A DNA stretch of 21,092 bases from an uncultured Acidobacteriaceae bacterium. Lineage in GTDB: Bacteria; Acidobacteriota; Terriglobia; Terriglobales; Acidobacteriaceae. Positions within the stretch are counted from its first letter, which is position 1; the number at the start of each line of letters is the position of its first letter. Location of the stretch: assembly GCA_903842845.1 (NCBI GenBank), contig CAIMNN010000282.1, positions 1 through 21,092 on the forward strand, read 5' to 3'. Shown here one piece after another: positions 7,036-14,315 of the stretch. Made by a program: the position numbers and the translations under genes. The notes beneath the pieces were generated by a model. The model made no database searches. It saw only the letters and a program-made list of their open reading frames with translations, and had not been told where the DNA came from.

Positions 7036-7955
7036 GACGCGCGCGCCAATTGCTCGTCAGTAAGGATGGCCGTCTCGCGCAGGAACTGCGCGCGAACCGC
7101 ACCGAGAAATCCCCAATTCCCCTGAGCATCAAGCTTCATGATCGTATTGTCGCTCAGTCGCATCAGTTGATGCACGCGCTCAAAGGCCGCGTCCACGCCG
7201 ATTGCCAGCGCAAGGTTCGGCCTGTGCAGTAATGCGTCGCGTGCCGGCGTCTTCCCTGTCTGCGCACTGCTGTACAAAACATCCTTCAGGTCGTCAAGCG
7301 TCTGGTAGGCAAGCCCCCAGAAGATCGCCAACCGGTCCAGCAACTGCACCGTCCGCGCCCCAGCGCCGCCCAGCATCGCAGGCAGCACCAGCGAGATGCG
7401 TATCAACGTGACGGTCTTCCCCATCGCTATCTCTTGCGGCGTCGTGGCCCGTTGAAAATTCATTCCATAATGCAGGTCCAGGCTCTGCCCGTTCAACACA
7501 CCCGCAACCCCGAGCTGCACTTCAAGATAATCAAGCGCCTGCCGCTGTATCCCCTCATCCAGCCCGGCCGCCGCTCTCCACACCAAACCATATGCACGGT
7601 TGATCAGTCCCAACGCAGCCAGCACCGTCGCCGGTTCGCCATGTACACGATGCGCACAAGGCGCATTGCGCCGCGTCGCTGCATCGTCCATGCAAGGCAG
7701 ATCGTCGAACAATAGCGACGCCGTATGAAAATATTCAATTCCAATCGCCAACTGATGCGCCCGCGCTTCCTCAACGCCGCAGCTCTGCGCAACTTTCGCG
7801 GCAAGCAGCGCGCGCACCATGCTACCCGGGTGCGCTAGCGTATCTTCCAGCGCTCCACCCAAATGCGGTTCCAGACCCGCGCCCAGTGGCATGCTGCGCA
7901 TATACTCCTGCTGCAACTGCTCCTTGAGCCTCTTCGTGGTCTCACTGATGAGCAT
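7032..7955 (-). CDS. Trans-prenyltransferase (polyprenyl synthetase family)
   Basis: 307 residues from ATG at 7955, chosen because GAGGAG lies nine bases upstream. An upstream in-frame ATG at 8048 would add 31 unconserved residues. The first aspartate-rich motif is DDLPCMDD (D84, D85, D90), followed by R95-R96. GKT at 179-181 and the second motif DDLKD (D221, D222, D225) complete the active site, so the enzyme looks intact. The family condenses isopentenyl diphosphate onto allylic diphosphates to make C15-C20 or longer chains. Product length is not safely readable. Departures from the bacterial FPP synthase pattern include F83 where HDDLP is usual, and NAPCAH after the arginines instead of GxPTxH. 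As first gene of the redox/ABC operon it may supply a chain for a quinone, farnesylated heme or lipid used by that system (inference). Confidence 0.88.
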   Translation of the reverse strand: MLISETTKRLKEQLQQEYMRSMPLGAGLEPHLGGALEDTLAHPGSMVRALLAAKVAQSCGVEEARAHQLAIGIEYFHTASLLFDDLPCMDDAATRRNAPCAHRVHGEPATVLAALGLINRAYGLVWRAAAGLDEGIQRQALDYLEVQLGVAGVLNGQSLDLHYGMNFQRATTPQEIAMGKTVTLIRISLVLPAMLGGAGARTVQLLDRLAIFWGLAYQTLDDLKDVLYSSAQTGKTPARDALLHRPNLALAIGVDAAFERVHQLMRLSDNTIMKLDAQGNWGFLGAVRAQFLRETAILTDEQLARAS

Positions 7956-8077
7956 TCGCTTAAGCTCCTCTAGATGGTTATGGGTTGTTAGACGCCGTAC
8001 AAGAAAGAAAAGATACGATGCATATCGCATCTGAATAAATTTGAACACATGTCAATTCGCAAAGATGACCGCAGTAT

Positions 8078-8087
8078 GACAATTGTC
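8078..8087. promoter_or_regulatory. Perfect 10-base palindrome, possible operator
   Basis: GACAATTGTC is self-complementary over all ten bases and sits 122 bases upstream of the prenyl synthase start and 193 upstream of YceI. A related half site, GTCAATT, occurs at 8051-8057. Likely a dimeric regulator site, but the cognate protein is unknown. It could be chance in an AT-rich stretch. Confidence 0.4.
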
Positions 8088-8164
8088 TATCAACACCTCT
8101 CGCTGAATTCCCAGCTTTATGAATCACTGATAAAAATTCCTCTTTTCGTTTGCAGATATCAACT

Positions 8165-8188
8165 CAATATGACATTCCGTTCATATTG
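8165..8188. promoter_or_regulatory. Inverted repeat CAATATGA-N8-TCATATTG, possible operator
   Basis: Two perfect eight-base arms, 8165-8172 and 8181-8188, are separated by eight bases. The arm centres are 16 bases apart, which would place both half sites on similar DNA faces for a dimeric regulator. It lies 92 bases upstream of the YceI start and 209 upstream of the operon start. The large loop and lack of a T-run make a terminator unlikely. It may bind the NtrC-like or the OmpR-like regulator encoded nearby (inference). Confidence 0.5.
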
Positions 8189-8280
8189 CCGCTTCCCGAT
8201 TGACGAAAATAGAATCAGCAACGTCTCATAGCTATTGCCTTCTTCGATCTCAACCTTCACTCTCAACCAAGGAGATCTTT

Positions 8281-8859
8281 GTGAACTGGAAACATTCATT
8301 GCCGTACTTAACTCTCTTCGCACTTCTCGCCTTCTCCCTCCCTGCCGCGAACGCGCAGGAGCACTACCGTCTCGACCCCGCAGCCAGTCAGGTTCACTTC
8401 TCGCTTGAAGCAACCGGCCACGCCGTCGAGGGCACATTCAACATCAGCAGCGGCGACATTACATTCAACACATCCAACGGAACCTTGAGCGGCAAGATCG
8501 CCGTCGATGCAGCCAGCGGCAACAGCAACAACAAATCCCGCGACAAAAAAATGAACGCCGACCAGCTCAAGGTCAGCGACTTCCCTCTCATCTCCTTCGC
8601 CCCGGCCAAATACACAGGCACACTCAACGCCACCGGCGACTCAACTATCCAGGTCGAAGGCTCGTTCACGCTCATCGGCCAGGAGCACGCGCTCTCCGTC
8701 CCCATGACCGTCCATCGCGACGGCAACAAGTGCACAGCCACCGGCACCTTCGCCGTCCCCTTCATCAGCTGGGGCGTCAAAGACCCGAGCATCATGTTCG
8801 CCAAGGTCGGCAAGGAAGTGAAGATTGAACTCAAGCTCACCGGAACCACCGGACAATAA
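8281..8859 (+). CDS. Secreted YceI-family protein (polyisoprenoid-binding fold)
   Basis: 192 residues read from GTG at 8281, which has AAGGAG six bases upstream. The in-frame ATG at 8200 has no such signal and would bury the signal peptide. The N-terminus has a basic start, a hydrophobic core and an A23-N-A25 cleavage site before QEHYRLD. The mature part follows the YceI pattern: YRLDPAASQVHFSLEATG, a GxITF strand, a DFPLISF segment and GSFTLIGQEHALSVPMTV near the end. YceI proteins form a lipocalin-like barrel that holds a polyisoprenoid chain in the periplasm. It is transcribed divergently from an operon that begins with a prenyl synthase, which may mean the two share a ligand. The exact ligand is not predictable here. 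Confidence 0.92.
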   Translation: MNWKHSLPYLTLFALLAFSLPAANAQEHYRLDPAASQVHFSLEATGHAVEGTFNISSGDITFNTSNGTLSGKIAVDAASGNSNNKSRDKKMNADQLKVSDFPLISFAPAKYTGTLNATGDSTIQVEGSFTLIGQEHALSVPMTVHRDGNKCTATGTFAVPFISWGVKDPSIMFAKVGKEVKIELKLTGTTGQ

Positions 8860-8868
8860 CCCGAACCC

Positions 8869-8898
8869 GGCGGGGTGGCTGCACGAGCCTACCCCGCC
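8869..8898 (+). terminator. GC-rich hairpin between YceI and the response regulator
   Basis: The stem pairs GGCGGGGTGGCT (8869-8880) with AGCC (8886-8889) and ACCCCGCC (8891-8898), with a single bulged T and a five-base loop. No T-run follows, so it is either a Rho-assisted or weak terminator for YceI or a structural element just upstream of the next start codon. Confidence 0.6.
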
Positions 8899-8902
8899 TC
8901 AA

Positions 8903-8908
8903 TACAAT
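8903..8908 (+). promoter_or_regulatory. Possible -10 element (TACAAT) for a leaderless response regulator mRNA
   Basis: TACAAT ends exactly six bases before the ATG at 8915, so a start point seven bases downstream would coincide with the A of the start codon. No Shine-Dalgarno is visible before this ATG. The matching -35 position (TGCACG, 8880-8885) is poor, so this is tentative. Confidence 0.35.
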
Positions 8909-8914
8909 ACAGAT

Positions 8915-9592
8915 ATGCGCCTGCTAGTCATTGAAGATGATGCAGCCAATCAGCGGTTTCTGGAGTATTCACTCGGGCAGAACGGCTACGAGGTGGATAT
9001 TGCCCCAACTGCACAGGCTGCTGAAAAGCTCGCCATCAACGGCCAACACGCCGCCATCATTCTCGATCTCGGTCTTCCCGACGAGGACGGGCTTGCACTC
9101 ATCACGCGCCTCAAGCAAAAAGGTGTGCGCGCGCCGGTGCTCATCCTCTCCGCACGCCGCACTCTCGACGAACGCGTCCGCGGTCTCGAGCTCGGCGGCG
9201 ACGACTACCTCACCAAGCCCTACGCTTTGCCTGAGCTCCTCGCACGCCTGCGCAATCTTCTGCGCCGCAACGCTCCCGTCACCGGCACGCAGACCACTCT
9301 GCAAGTCCAGGACATTCAGCTCGACCTCTTGCGACGCGAAGCCCGCCGCGGTGAAGAACTCCTCCAACTCACAACTCAGGAGTTCGCGCTCCTCGAGTAC
9401 CTCTGCCGCAACGCCGGTCGCATCGTCAGCCGCTCCATGATTCTCGACCAGGTCTGGGGCATGCGCATCGAGCCCGACACCAACGTCGTCGACGTGCAGA
9501 TCTACCGCCTGCGCGGAAAGATCGAGAAGCGCAACGCGCCTCCGCTCATCCGCACAATCCGGGGGGTCGGTTATGTACTCCGCGACAAATAA
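8915..9592 (+). CDS. OmpR/PhoB-family response regulator
   Basis: 225 residues. The receiver domain (1-115) has acidic pocket E7-D8-D9, phospho-acceptor D51 in ILDLGLPDEDG, S79 and K101 in LTKPY. A winged-helix DNA-binding domain covers about 128-223, with LTTQEFALLEYL, a recognition helix around TNVVDVQIYRLRGKI and the closing IRTIRGVGYVLR wing. The start at 8915 begins directly at the conserved MRLLVIEDD. An upstream in-frame ATG would extend the protein into non-conserved sequence through the hairpin. It overlaps the next kinase gene by 20 bases, so it is a standard two-component pair. Targets are unknown. YceI just upstream and the divergent operon are candidates. Confidence 0.95.
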   Translation: MRLLVIEDDAANQRFLEYSLGQNGYEVDIAPTAQAAEKLAINGQHAAIILDLGLPDEDGLALITRLKQKGVRAPVLILSARRTLDERVRGLELGGDDYLTKPYALPELLARLRNLLRRNAPVTGTQTTLQVQDIQLDLLRREARRGEELLQLTTQEFALLEYLCRNAGRIVSRSMILDQVWGMRIEPDTNVVDVQIYRLRGKIEKRNAPPLIRTIRGVGYVLRDK

Positions 9593-10997
9593 GCCCGGCT
9601 TCCGCACCGCTGCCTGGCGCATCTCCCTCTGGGGAACACTCGCCTTCGCAGCAGGCGCGCTCGTCGTCTTCATCTTCCTTGACCATTACGTCTCCAACGA
9701 AATTCAAAGCCGCAGCGACGCATGGCTCTCCGGCGAGATCGACGTGCTCAGCGATGTCGCAAAGCAAACCCCGCAAGACGCGCTTCACGACCGCATCGTC
9801 GACGAAGTTGCCGAGCTCGCAACCAAGGAAGTGCCCACCGAACAGGTAACAGGTATGGATTGGAACGAAGCCGTATTCTTCCTCCAGACCGATTCAACGC
9901 GTCAGGTCAAACTCTGGGTCGGCAAGGGTAGCAGCTCGCCGTACGTGTCAGCCATCATCTCCGGCAATATGGTTCCCGGCAAGCTAGCCGACCTCAAACT
10001 CCCCACCTACAAATATCCTTACCGCGTCGTCTGCTTTCAGACCGAGGACGGCAGCAGAAATTATCTCGGCCTCTCCGAGCGCAACGACCAGCGTGTCCTC
10101 CTCCGCATGCGCATTTACCTCCTCGGCATCTGCCTGCTCATCGTCGTCCTAGGATTTCTCCTCATCTTTGTCAGCACCAAGGAAATGCTGCGCCGCGTGC
10201 AACTCATCACTGAGACCGCATCGCACATCGGTCAGGACGACCTCACCTCGCGCGTCCCAGCAGGCAAACGTCAGGACGAGATCTCGCAACTCTCCGCCAC
10301 ACTCAATCGCATGCTCGACCGCATCCAGGCCACCGTGCAGCAGTTGCACACCATGACCGACTCGCTCTCGCACGATCTCCGCAGCCCCATCATGGCCGTA
10401 CGCGGAAAAATGGAAACCGCACTGCTCAGCGCTCCCGACGGCGAGTGGACCGAGCCCATGGCCGACGCCCTCGTCCATCTCGACCGCCTCTCAGACCTGC
10501 TCACCAAATCGCTTGACGTTGTCGAGGCAAACGCCAACGCGCTGCGCCTCCGCCCCGAGACCGTTCGCCTCGACAAAATGGTCCAGTCCATGATCGACCT
10601 CTACGAGCCCGCCTTCGTCGAGCGCGGTTTGCATCTCGACTTCCTCGCCCCCGCGCCCGTCCTCGCAACACTCGATGCCGGGCTCCTCCATCGCATGCTC
10701 GCCAACCTCATGGACAACTGCCTTAAGCATCTTCCCGCAGGAACCACCGTCCACATCGCGCTCACCGAGAACGATTCCCAATTCACACTCTCGTTCACTG
10801 ACGATGGCCCCGGCTTCCCGCCCGAGGTCCTGCCCCACGTCTTTGAAAAGCACGCCAAAGGAATCAACTCGACCGGCAGCGGCCTCGGCCTCGCATTTGT
10901 TGAAGCCGTCGTCCGCGCTCATCAAGGTTCGGTCACCGCCTCCAACCAACCCTCCGGAGGCGCAATCATCGAAATAATTTTCCCGCGCAACAACTAG
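9573..10997 (+). CDS. Membrane sensor histidine kinase with HAMP domain
   Basis: 474 residues of the classical design. Helix 1 is at about 19-38, a periplasmic sensor region of about 140 residues follows, and helix 2 is at about 180-201. A HAMP linker covers roughly 202-254 (with DDLTSRVP). The phosphotransfer helix has H267 in SLSHDLRSP. The ATPase domain has N382 in NLMDNCLKH, DDGPG at 410-414 and GSGLGL at 435-440. It should phosphorylate the response regulator whose gene it overlaps. The sensor region does not resemble a domain I can name. The ATG at 9573 follows a G-rich stretch that can serve as a ribosome site. The input signal is unknown. Confidence 0.95.
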   Translation: MYSATNKPGFRTAAWRISLWGTLAFAAGALVVFIFLDHYVSNEIQSRSDAWLSGEIDVLSDVAKQTPQDALHDRIVDEVAELATKEVPTEQVTGMDWNEAVFFLQTDSTRQVKLWVGKGSSSPYVSAIISGNMVPGKLADLKLPTYKYPYRVVCFQTEDGSRNYLGLSERNDQRVLLRMRIYLLGICLLIVVLGFLLIFVSTKEMLRRVQLITETASHIGQDDLTSRVPAGKRQDEISQLSATLNRMLDRIQATVQQLHTMTDSLSHDLRSPIMAVRGKMETALLSAPDGEWTEPMADALVHLDRLSDLLTKSLDVVEANANALRLRPETVRLDKMVQSMIDLYEPAFVERGLHLDFLAPAPVLATLDAGLLHRMLANLMDNCLKHLPAGTTVHIALTENDSQFTLSFTDDGPGFPPEVLPHVFEKHAKGINSTGSGLGLAFVEAVVRAHQGSVTASNQPSGGAIIEIIFPRNN

Positions 10998-11058
10998 CTA
11001 GGCACTCCGCTCCCTGATTCAATACCATCAAGAGAACCATCTCAATCTCGGAGCCCCC

Positions 11059-12042
11059 GTGCGCAAAGCCATCCTCGTTCTTCTCGTCATCGCGTTAGCC
11101 CTGACCGCATCCGCCTTCTCTTCAAAAAAAGCGAAGTACATGCGCTCCGGCAACCCCGCCGACAAGATCGTCCAGCCTATCGCAGGCTTCTCGCTCCAGG
11201 GCGGCGGCGACAACGACGAAGCCTTCACTTACCTCTGCAACAAAACCAACGGCGGTGACATCCTCGTCCTCCGCGCTCGCGGCAACGATGAGTACAACAC
11301 CGACATCCGCAAGCTCTGCCCCTCGGCCAACTCAGTCGCAACGCTCATCCTTCCATCGCGCGCCTCGGCCTCCGACCCGATCGTCACTGAAGCCATCAGC
11401 CACGCCGAGTGCATTTTCTTCTCAGGCGGCGACCAGGCAAAGTACATCACTAACTGGAAAAACACACCCGTCCAAATCGAGGTCAACAGAGCCATCGCGC
11501 GCGGAGTCCCCATCGGCGGCACCAGCGCAGGCCTCGCCGTCCTCGGTGAGTTTGTCTTCAGCGCGCTCAACGACACGGCAGTCTCGCCCGTCGCGCTCGC
11601 CGACCCCTACGATAAAACCGTCACCATCGACCGCGGCTTTCTCACCATCCCGCTCCTTCAATCCGTCATCACCGACACGCACTTCATCAAGCGCGACCGT
11701 ATGGGCCGCTTGCTCGTCTTCATGGCGCGCATCCTCAAAGAAAATTCCATCCCCACGCTCCATGCCATCGCCGTCGACGAAGACGGCGCACTCACCCTCG
11801 ACACCGATGGAACCATCCACCTCCTCGGCACCAAAAACGCCTTCATGCTGACCGCGCAATCGCAACCCACTCAATGCACAGTCGGCAAACCGCTCGCCTT
11901 CGGCCCCATCAGTGTCTACCGCTTGCAAAGCGGCTCAACCTTCAACGTCAAAACATGGACAGGCACCAACGGCACCGCATACGAACTCCGCGTCGATAAC
12001 GGCAAACTCATCTCAACCCAACCCAACGGAAATGTCTACTAA
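11059..12042 (+). CDS. Secreted cyanophycinase-like S51 serine peptidase
   Basis: 327 residues from GTG at 11059, with CGGAG six bases upstream. A signal peptide (hydrophobic core about 4-17, possible cleavage after A17-S-A19) indicates export. The S51 fold shows as FFSGGDQ (121-126), the nucleophile elbow GGTSAG with S156, and DTHF (206-209) followed by R212, R214 and GR, typical of cyanophycinases. A C-terminal extension of about 80 residues rich in beta strands is common in secreted members. Cyanophycinase cuts the Asp-Arg polymer to beta-Asp-Arg dipeptides. Other S51 enzymes cleave Asp dipeptides, so the substrate is not certain. It follows the two-component pair after 61 bases and may be co-transcribed. 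Confidence 0.88.
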   Translation: MRKAILVLLVIALALTASAFSSKKAKYMRSGNPADKIVQPIAGFSLQGGGDNDEAFTYLCNKTNGGDILVLRARGNDEYNTDIRKLCPSANSVATLILPSRASASDPIVTEAISHAECIFFSGGDQAKYITNWKNTPVQIEVNRAIARGVPIGGTSAGLAVLGEFVFSALNDTAVSPVALADPYDKTVTIDRGFLTIPLLQSVITDTHFIKRDRMGRLLVFMARILKENSIPTLHAIAVDEDGALTLDTDGTIHLLGTKNAFMLTAQSQPTQCTVGKPLAFGPISVYRLQSGSTFNVKTWTGTNGTAYELRVDNGKLISTQPNGNVY

Positions 12043-12047
12043 TACAT

Positions 12048-12097
12048 TGAGGCCGGGCTGCGAAGCGCTTTCTCTCGCTCCATATCGCCCGGCCTCA
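12048..12097. terminator. Hairpin between convergent peptidase genes
   Basis: An 11-base perfect inverted repeat, TGAGGCCGGGC at 12048-12058 and GCCCGGCCTCA at 12087-12097, encloses a 28-base loop that can pair further through GCGA and TCGC. It fills the 79-base gap between two convergent genes, so it is probably a bidirectional transcription stop, though neither side has a clear T-run. Confidence 0.6.
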
Positions 12098-12121
12098 TGC
12101 TCATGCAACTAAAATTTCAAT

Positions 12122-14260
12122 TTATTTTTCCGGAACGTACTTCTCCAGCCACTTCAACTCTTCGCGCACCTTGATGTATCCATGCCAGGGATTCTTCGGC
12201 AGTCCATGTCCCTCGCCCGGAAACACCACAAACTCGTGCGGAATATTTAGCTTCTCAAGCGCGCGCTCCATCGTCACGCCCTCAAGATAACTGACCCGCA
12301 CATCCGCGTCGCCCTGCACCAGATGCACCGGCGTCTTCACCTTGTTGAACTGGAACAGCGCAGCCTCCGACTGATAGATTGCGGGGTTCTCCCACGGCGC
12401 TCCGCCCAAATACCACGCGTCGTCATAAGTCAGGTCGTCGTTGCCCCAGTTCGCTGCATGCTCCACCGCACCCGCACCCGTAACCGCCGCTTTGAAGCGG
12501 TCCGTCTGCGTTATCAGCCAGTTCGTCATGTAGCCGCCATAGCTGTAGCCGCCGATCGTCAACTTCTCCGGGTCCGCGTAACCCTCCTTCACGATCGCAT
12601 CCACGCCCGACAAAATATCAAGCCCCGGCCCCGACACCAAGTGTGGCGATATCGAAAGCATGATCTCATCGCCGTACCCCGTCGACCCGCGATAGTTCGG
12701 CCGGAACACCAGCCATCCATTCGAAGCCGCAAACGTTGCCCAGTCATACCAGTCGGCGCCGAAATAATTTCCGTCCGCATCCTCCGGCCCGCCGTGTATC
12801 AGTGTCAGCATGCGCAAATGTTTTGCGTTCAACTTGCCCGGCGGGAAAATGAGTACGCCTTCCATCGCGTGCCCGTCCGTCGACGTCCATTTGAACGCCT
12901 TCCACTCCGGCTGCGCACGCTCAGCAAACACAGGATTCAATTTCGTCAGCTGCGTCGTCTTCTCCGTCAAGTGCAGCGCATCCGCCGCAAGCACCGCCTG
13001 CCACGGATGGTTTATCGACGAGTGCACAAACAACAACGCATTCGAACTCCGCGCCGCCGACATCCCCGCATACGCGCCCGGCTCGCCTGCTATCAACTGC
13101 GCATCAGAGCCCGAAACTGAATACAGCTGCCGCTCCAATCCCTTCAGCCCCTCCGCAATCTCGCGGCCATCAGGCAACAATACAAAATCCTCAAACGATC
13201 CGCCGAACGCCGCTCCCAGCCGCTCCACCTTCGCATCCGCAACCGAGATGCGATACAACCGCCCCTGCATGTCGCGGTAACCGCCTTCAATAAATCCCGC
13301 CCCCGCATGATTGATAAAGTGGATGAACTTCCCATCCGGCGACCAGCGAATCCCCGACTCCGCGCCCTCGTTGTGCGTCAGTTGTCGTGCCGTTGCCTTC
13401 GTCTCCGCCGCAACCAGGTACAGCTCCTCATCAGCCGGGTTCTCAATGCGATGATGCGGCGCCTCGGTCGTAAACGCGATCGTCTTCCCATCCGGCGCTG
13501 GCGCAATGTCGTTTATCTCCAGTGGCGAGCTCGTTATCTCGATTGCCAGCTTCGGCAGCTCAGTCGCCGTTTCGTCCTTTCCCTTCTTCTTTTGCTTCTT
13601 ATCCTTCTTGCCCGTGCTCTCCTCATGCTGTGGCGGCGGAGTCGTCAACGCCGCCTCTATCGACGGCTGCAACGCCTGCTTCAGCAGCAGGTCGCCGCGA
13701 TGCTGCTCTCTCCAGCGCACCACATCCTTCCAATCTTCCTTCTGCGTCGCACGCTCCTCGCTGCACAGCGGCTGCTCCACCGAGTAGTAGATCGACGCAC
13801 TGTCCGGCGCCCACGCAAATGCATGTACATCCAGGTCCTCCGCAAAGAACGGCAACGCCTCGCCGCCACTCGCCGAGATCACCCACAACCGCGCCATCGG
13901 CTCCGCGCTCGCATCCTCACCCGGCTCTTCGCTTGCCAGCACCGGCGAACGGTCCGTGATAAACGCAATCCACTTACCGTCCGGGCTCCACTCCACGCTC
14001 GCCTCGCTACCCGAGTGCGTCAACGGCCGCAGCCCATTCGCCGCCGTCCATATCCACAGGTCACTGCGAAAAGCGCTCGCCTTCCAATCCGGCGCTTCCG
14101 TCTCTATCACCGCCGCCGTTCCATCCGGCGACAACCGCACTGCGCGTATCTCGGTCGTGTTCATAAACTCATCCAGCGTGATGGCTTTTTTCTTTTCCTG
14201 TGCATGGAACGCAAAAGAAAGAAGGCTGACGGCAAGAACAAATCCAAAATATTTGCGCAC
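12122..14260 (-). CDS. Secreted S9 family peptidase (prolyl oligopeptidase / acylaminoacyl-peptidase type)
   Basis: 712 residues from GTG at 14260, which has AGGAG about nine bases upstream. An in-frame ATG at 14314 would lie inside the terminator of the upstream gene. The signal peptide MRKYFGFVLAVSLLSFAFHA is probably cut before QEKKK. Residues about 30-440 form a beta-propeller with PD40-type repeats (WSPDGKWIAFITD, RWSPDGKFIHF). The alpha/beta-hydrolase domain holds the triad: S573 in GGYSYGGY, D653 in GDADVRV and H685 in PGEGHGL. The oxyanion region is HGGPED. A lysine-rich insert (about 218-229) interrupts the propeller. The enzyme should trim short peptides in the periplasm or outside the cell. 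It has its own promoter and lies downstream of the receptor gene. Confidence 0.94.
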   Translation of the reverse strand: MRKYFGFVLAVSLLSFAFHAQEKKKAITLDEFMNTTEIRAVRLSPDGTAAVIETEAPDWKASAFRSDLWIWTAANGLRPLTHSGSEASVEWSPDGKWIAFITDRSPVLASEEPGEDASAEPMARLWVISASGGEALPFFAEDLDVHAFAWAPDSASIYYSVEQPLCSEERATQKEDWKDVVRWREQHRGDLLLKQALQPSIEAALTTPPPQHEESTGKKDKKQKKKGKDETATELPKLAIEITSSPLEINDIAPAPDGKTIAFTTEAPHHRIENPADEELYLVAAETKATARQLTHNEGAESGIRWSPDGKFIHFINHAGAGFIEGGYRDMQGRLYRISVADAKVERLGAAFGGSFEDFVLLPDGREIAEGLKGLERQLYSVSGSDAQLIAGEPGAYAGMSAARSSNALLFVHSSINHPWQAVLAADALHLTEKTTQLTKLNPVFAERAQPEWKAFKWTSTDGHAMEGVLIFPPGKLNAKHLRMLTLIHGGPEDADGNYFGADWYDWATFAASNGWLVFRPNYRGSTGYGDEIMLSISPHLVSGPGLDILSGVDAIVKEGYADPEKLTIGGYSYGGYMTNWLITQTDRFKAAVTGAGAVEHAANWGNDDLTYDDAWYLGGAPWENPAIYQSEAALFQFNKVKTPVHLVQGDADVRVSYLEGVTMERALEKLNIPHEFVVFPGEGHGLPKNPWHGYIKVREELKWLEKYVPEK

Positions 14261-14284
14261 GAAGGTTGTCTCCTGAATGTCGTA

Positions 14285-14314
14285 ATTGTATTTCGCTCGT
14301 GGCCGGGCTTCCAA
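14285..14314 (-). promoter_or_regulatory. Probable sigma-70-type promoter of the S9 peptidase gene
   Basis: Read on the minus strand, TTGGAA (14314-14309) and TACAAT (14290-14285) are separated by 18 bases. This places the start point near 14278, about 18 bases before the GTG and just ahead of the ribosome site. Four and five of six consensus bases match. Confidence 0.55.
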
Positions 14315-14315
14315 G

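Larger units (their letters stand above)
7956..8280. promoter_or_regulatory. Divergent intergenic regulatory region
   Basis: 325 bases, AT-richer than its surroundings, separate the start of the minus-strand operon from the plus-strand YceI gene, so both promoters should lie here. On the minus strand a perfect TTGACA occurs at 8055-8050, but no good -10 follows at 16-18 bases, which would fit an activator-dependent promoter. On the plus strand TTGACG lies at 8200-8205, also without a convincing -10. I searched for GG-N10-GC sigma-54 elements on the operon strand and saw none. Two perfect palindromes are listed separately. No convincing small gene is present. Confidence 0.65.

Noticed and set aside
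8041..8055. FNR/DNR-like box TTGA-N7-TCAA
   Set aside because: FNR-type sites need a six-base gap (TTGAT-N4-ATCAA). The gap here is seven bases and the inner bases do not match.
7956..8280. Sigma-54 promoter expected from the NtrC-like regulator
   Set aside because: I looked for GG-N10-GC on the operon strand and found no match. The regulator may act elsewhere.
8200..8859. Longer start for the YceI protein at ATG 8200
   Set aside because: It would place 27 non-conserved residues before a clean signal peptide, while GTG 8281 has an AAGGAG site.
12323..13120. 265-codon plus-strand open frame opposite the S9 peptidase
   Set aside because: Same pattern of Arg/His-rich nonsense composition and no ribosome site. 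Antisense shadow.
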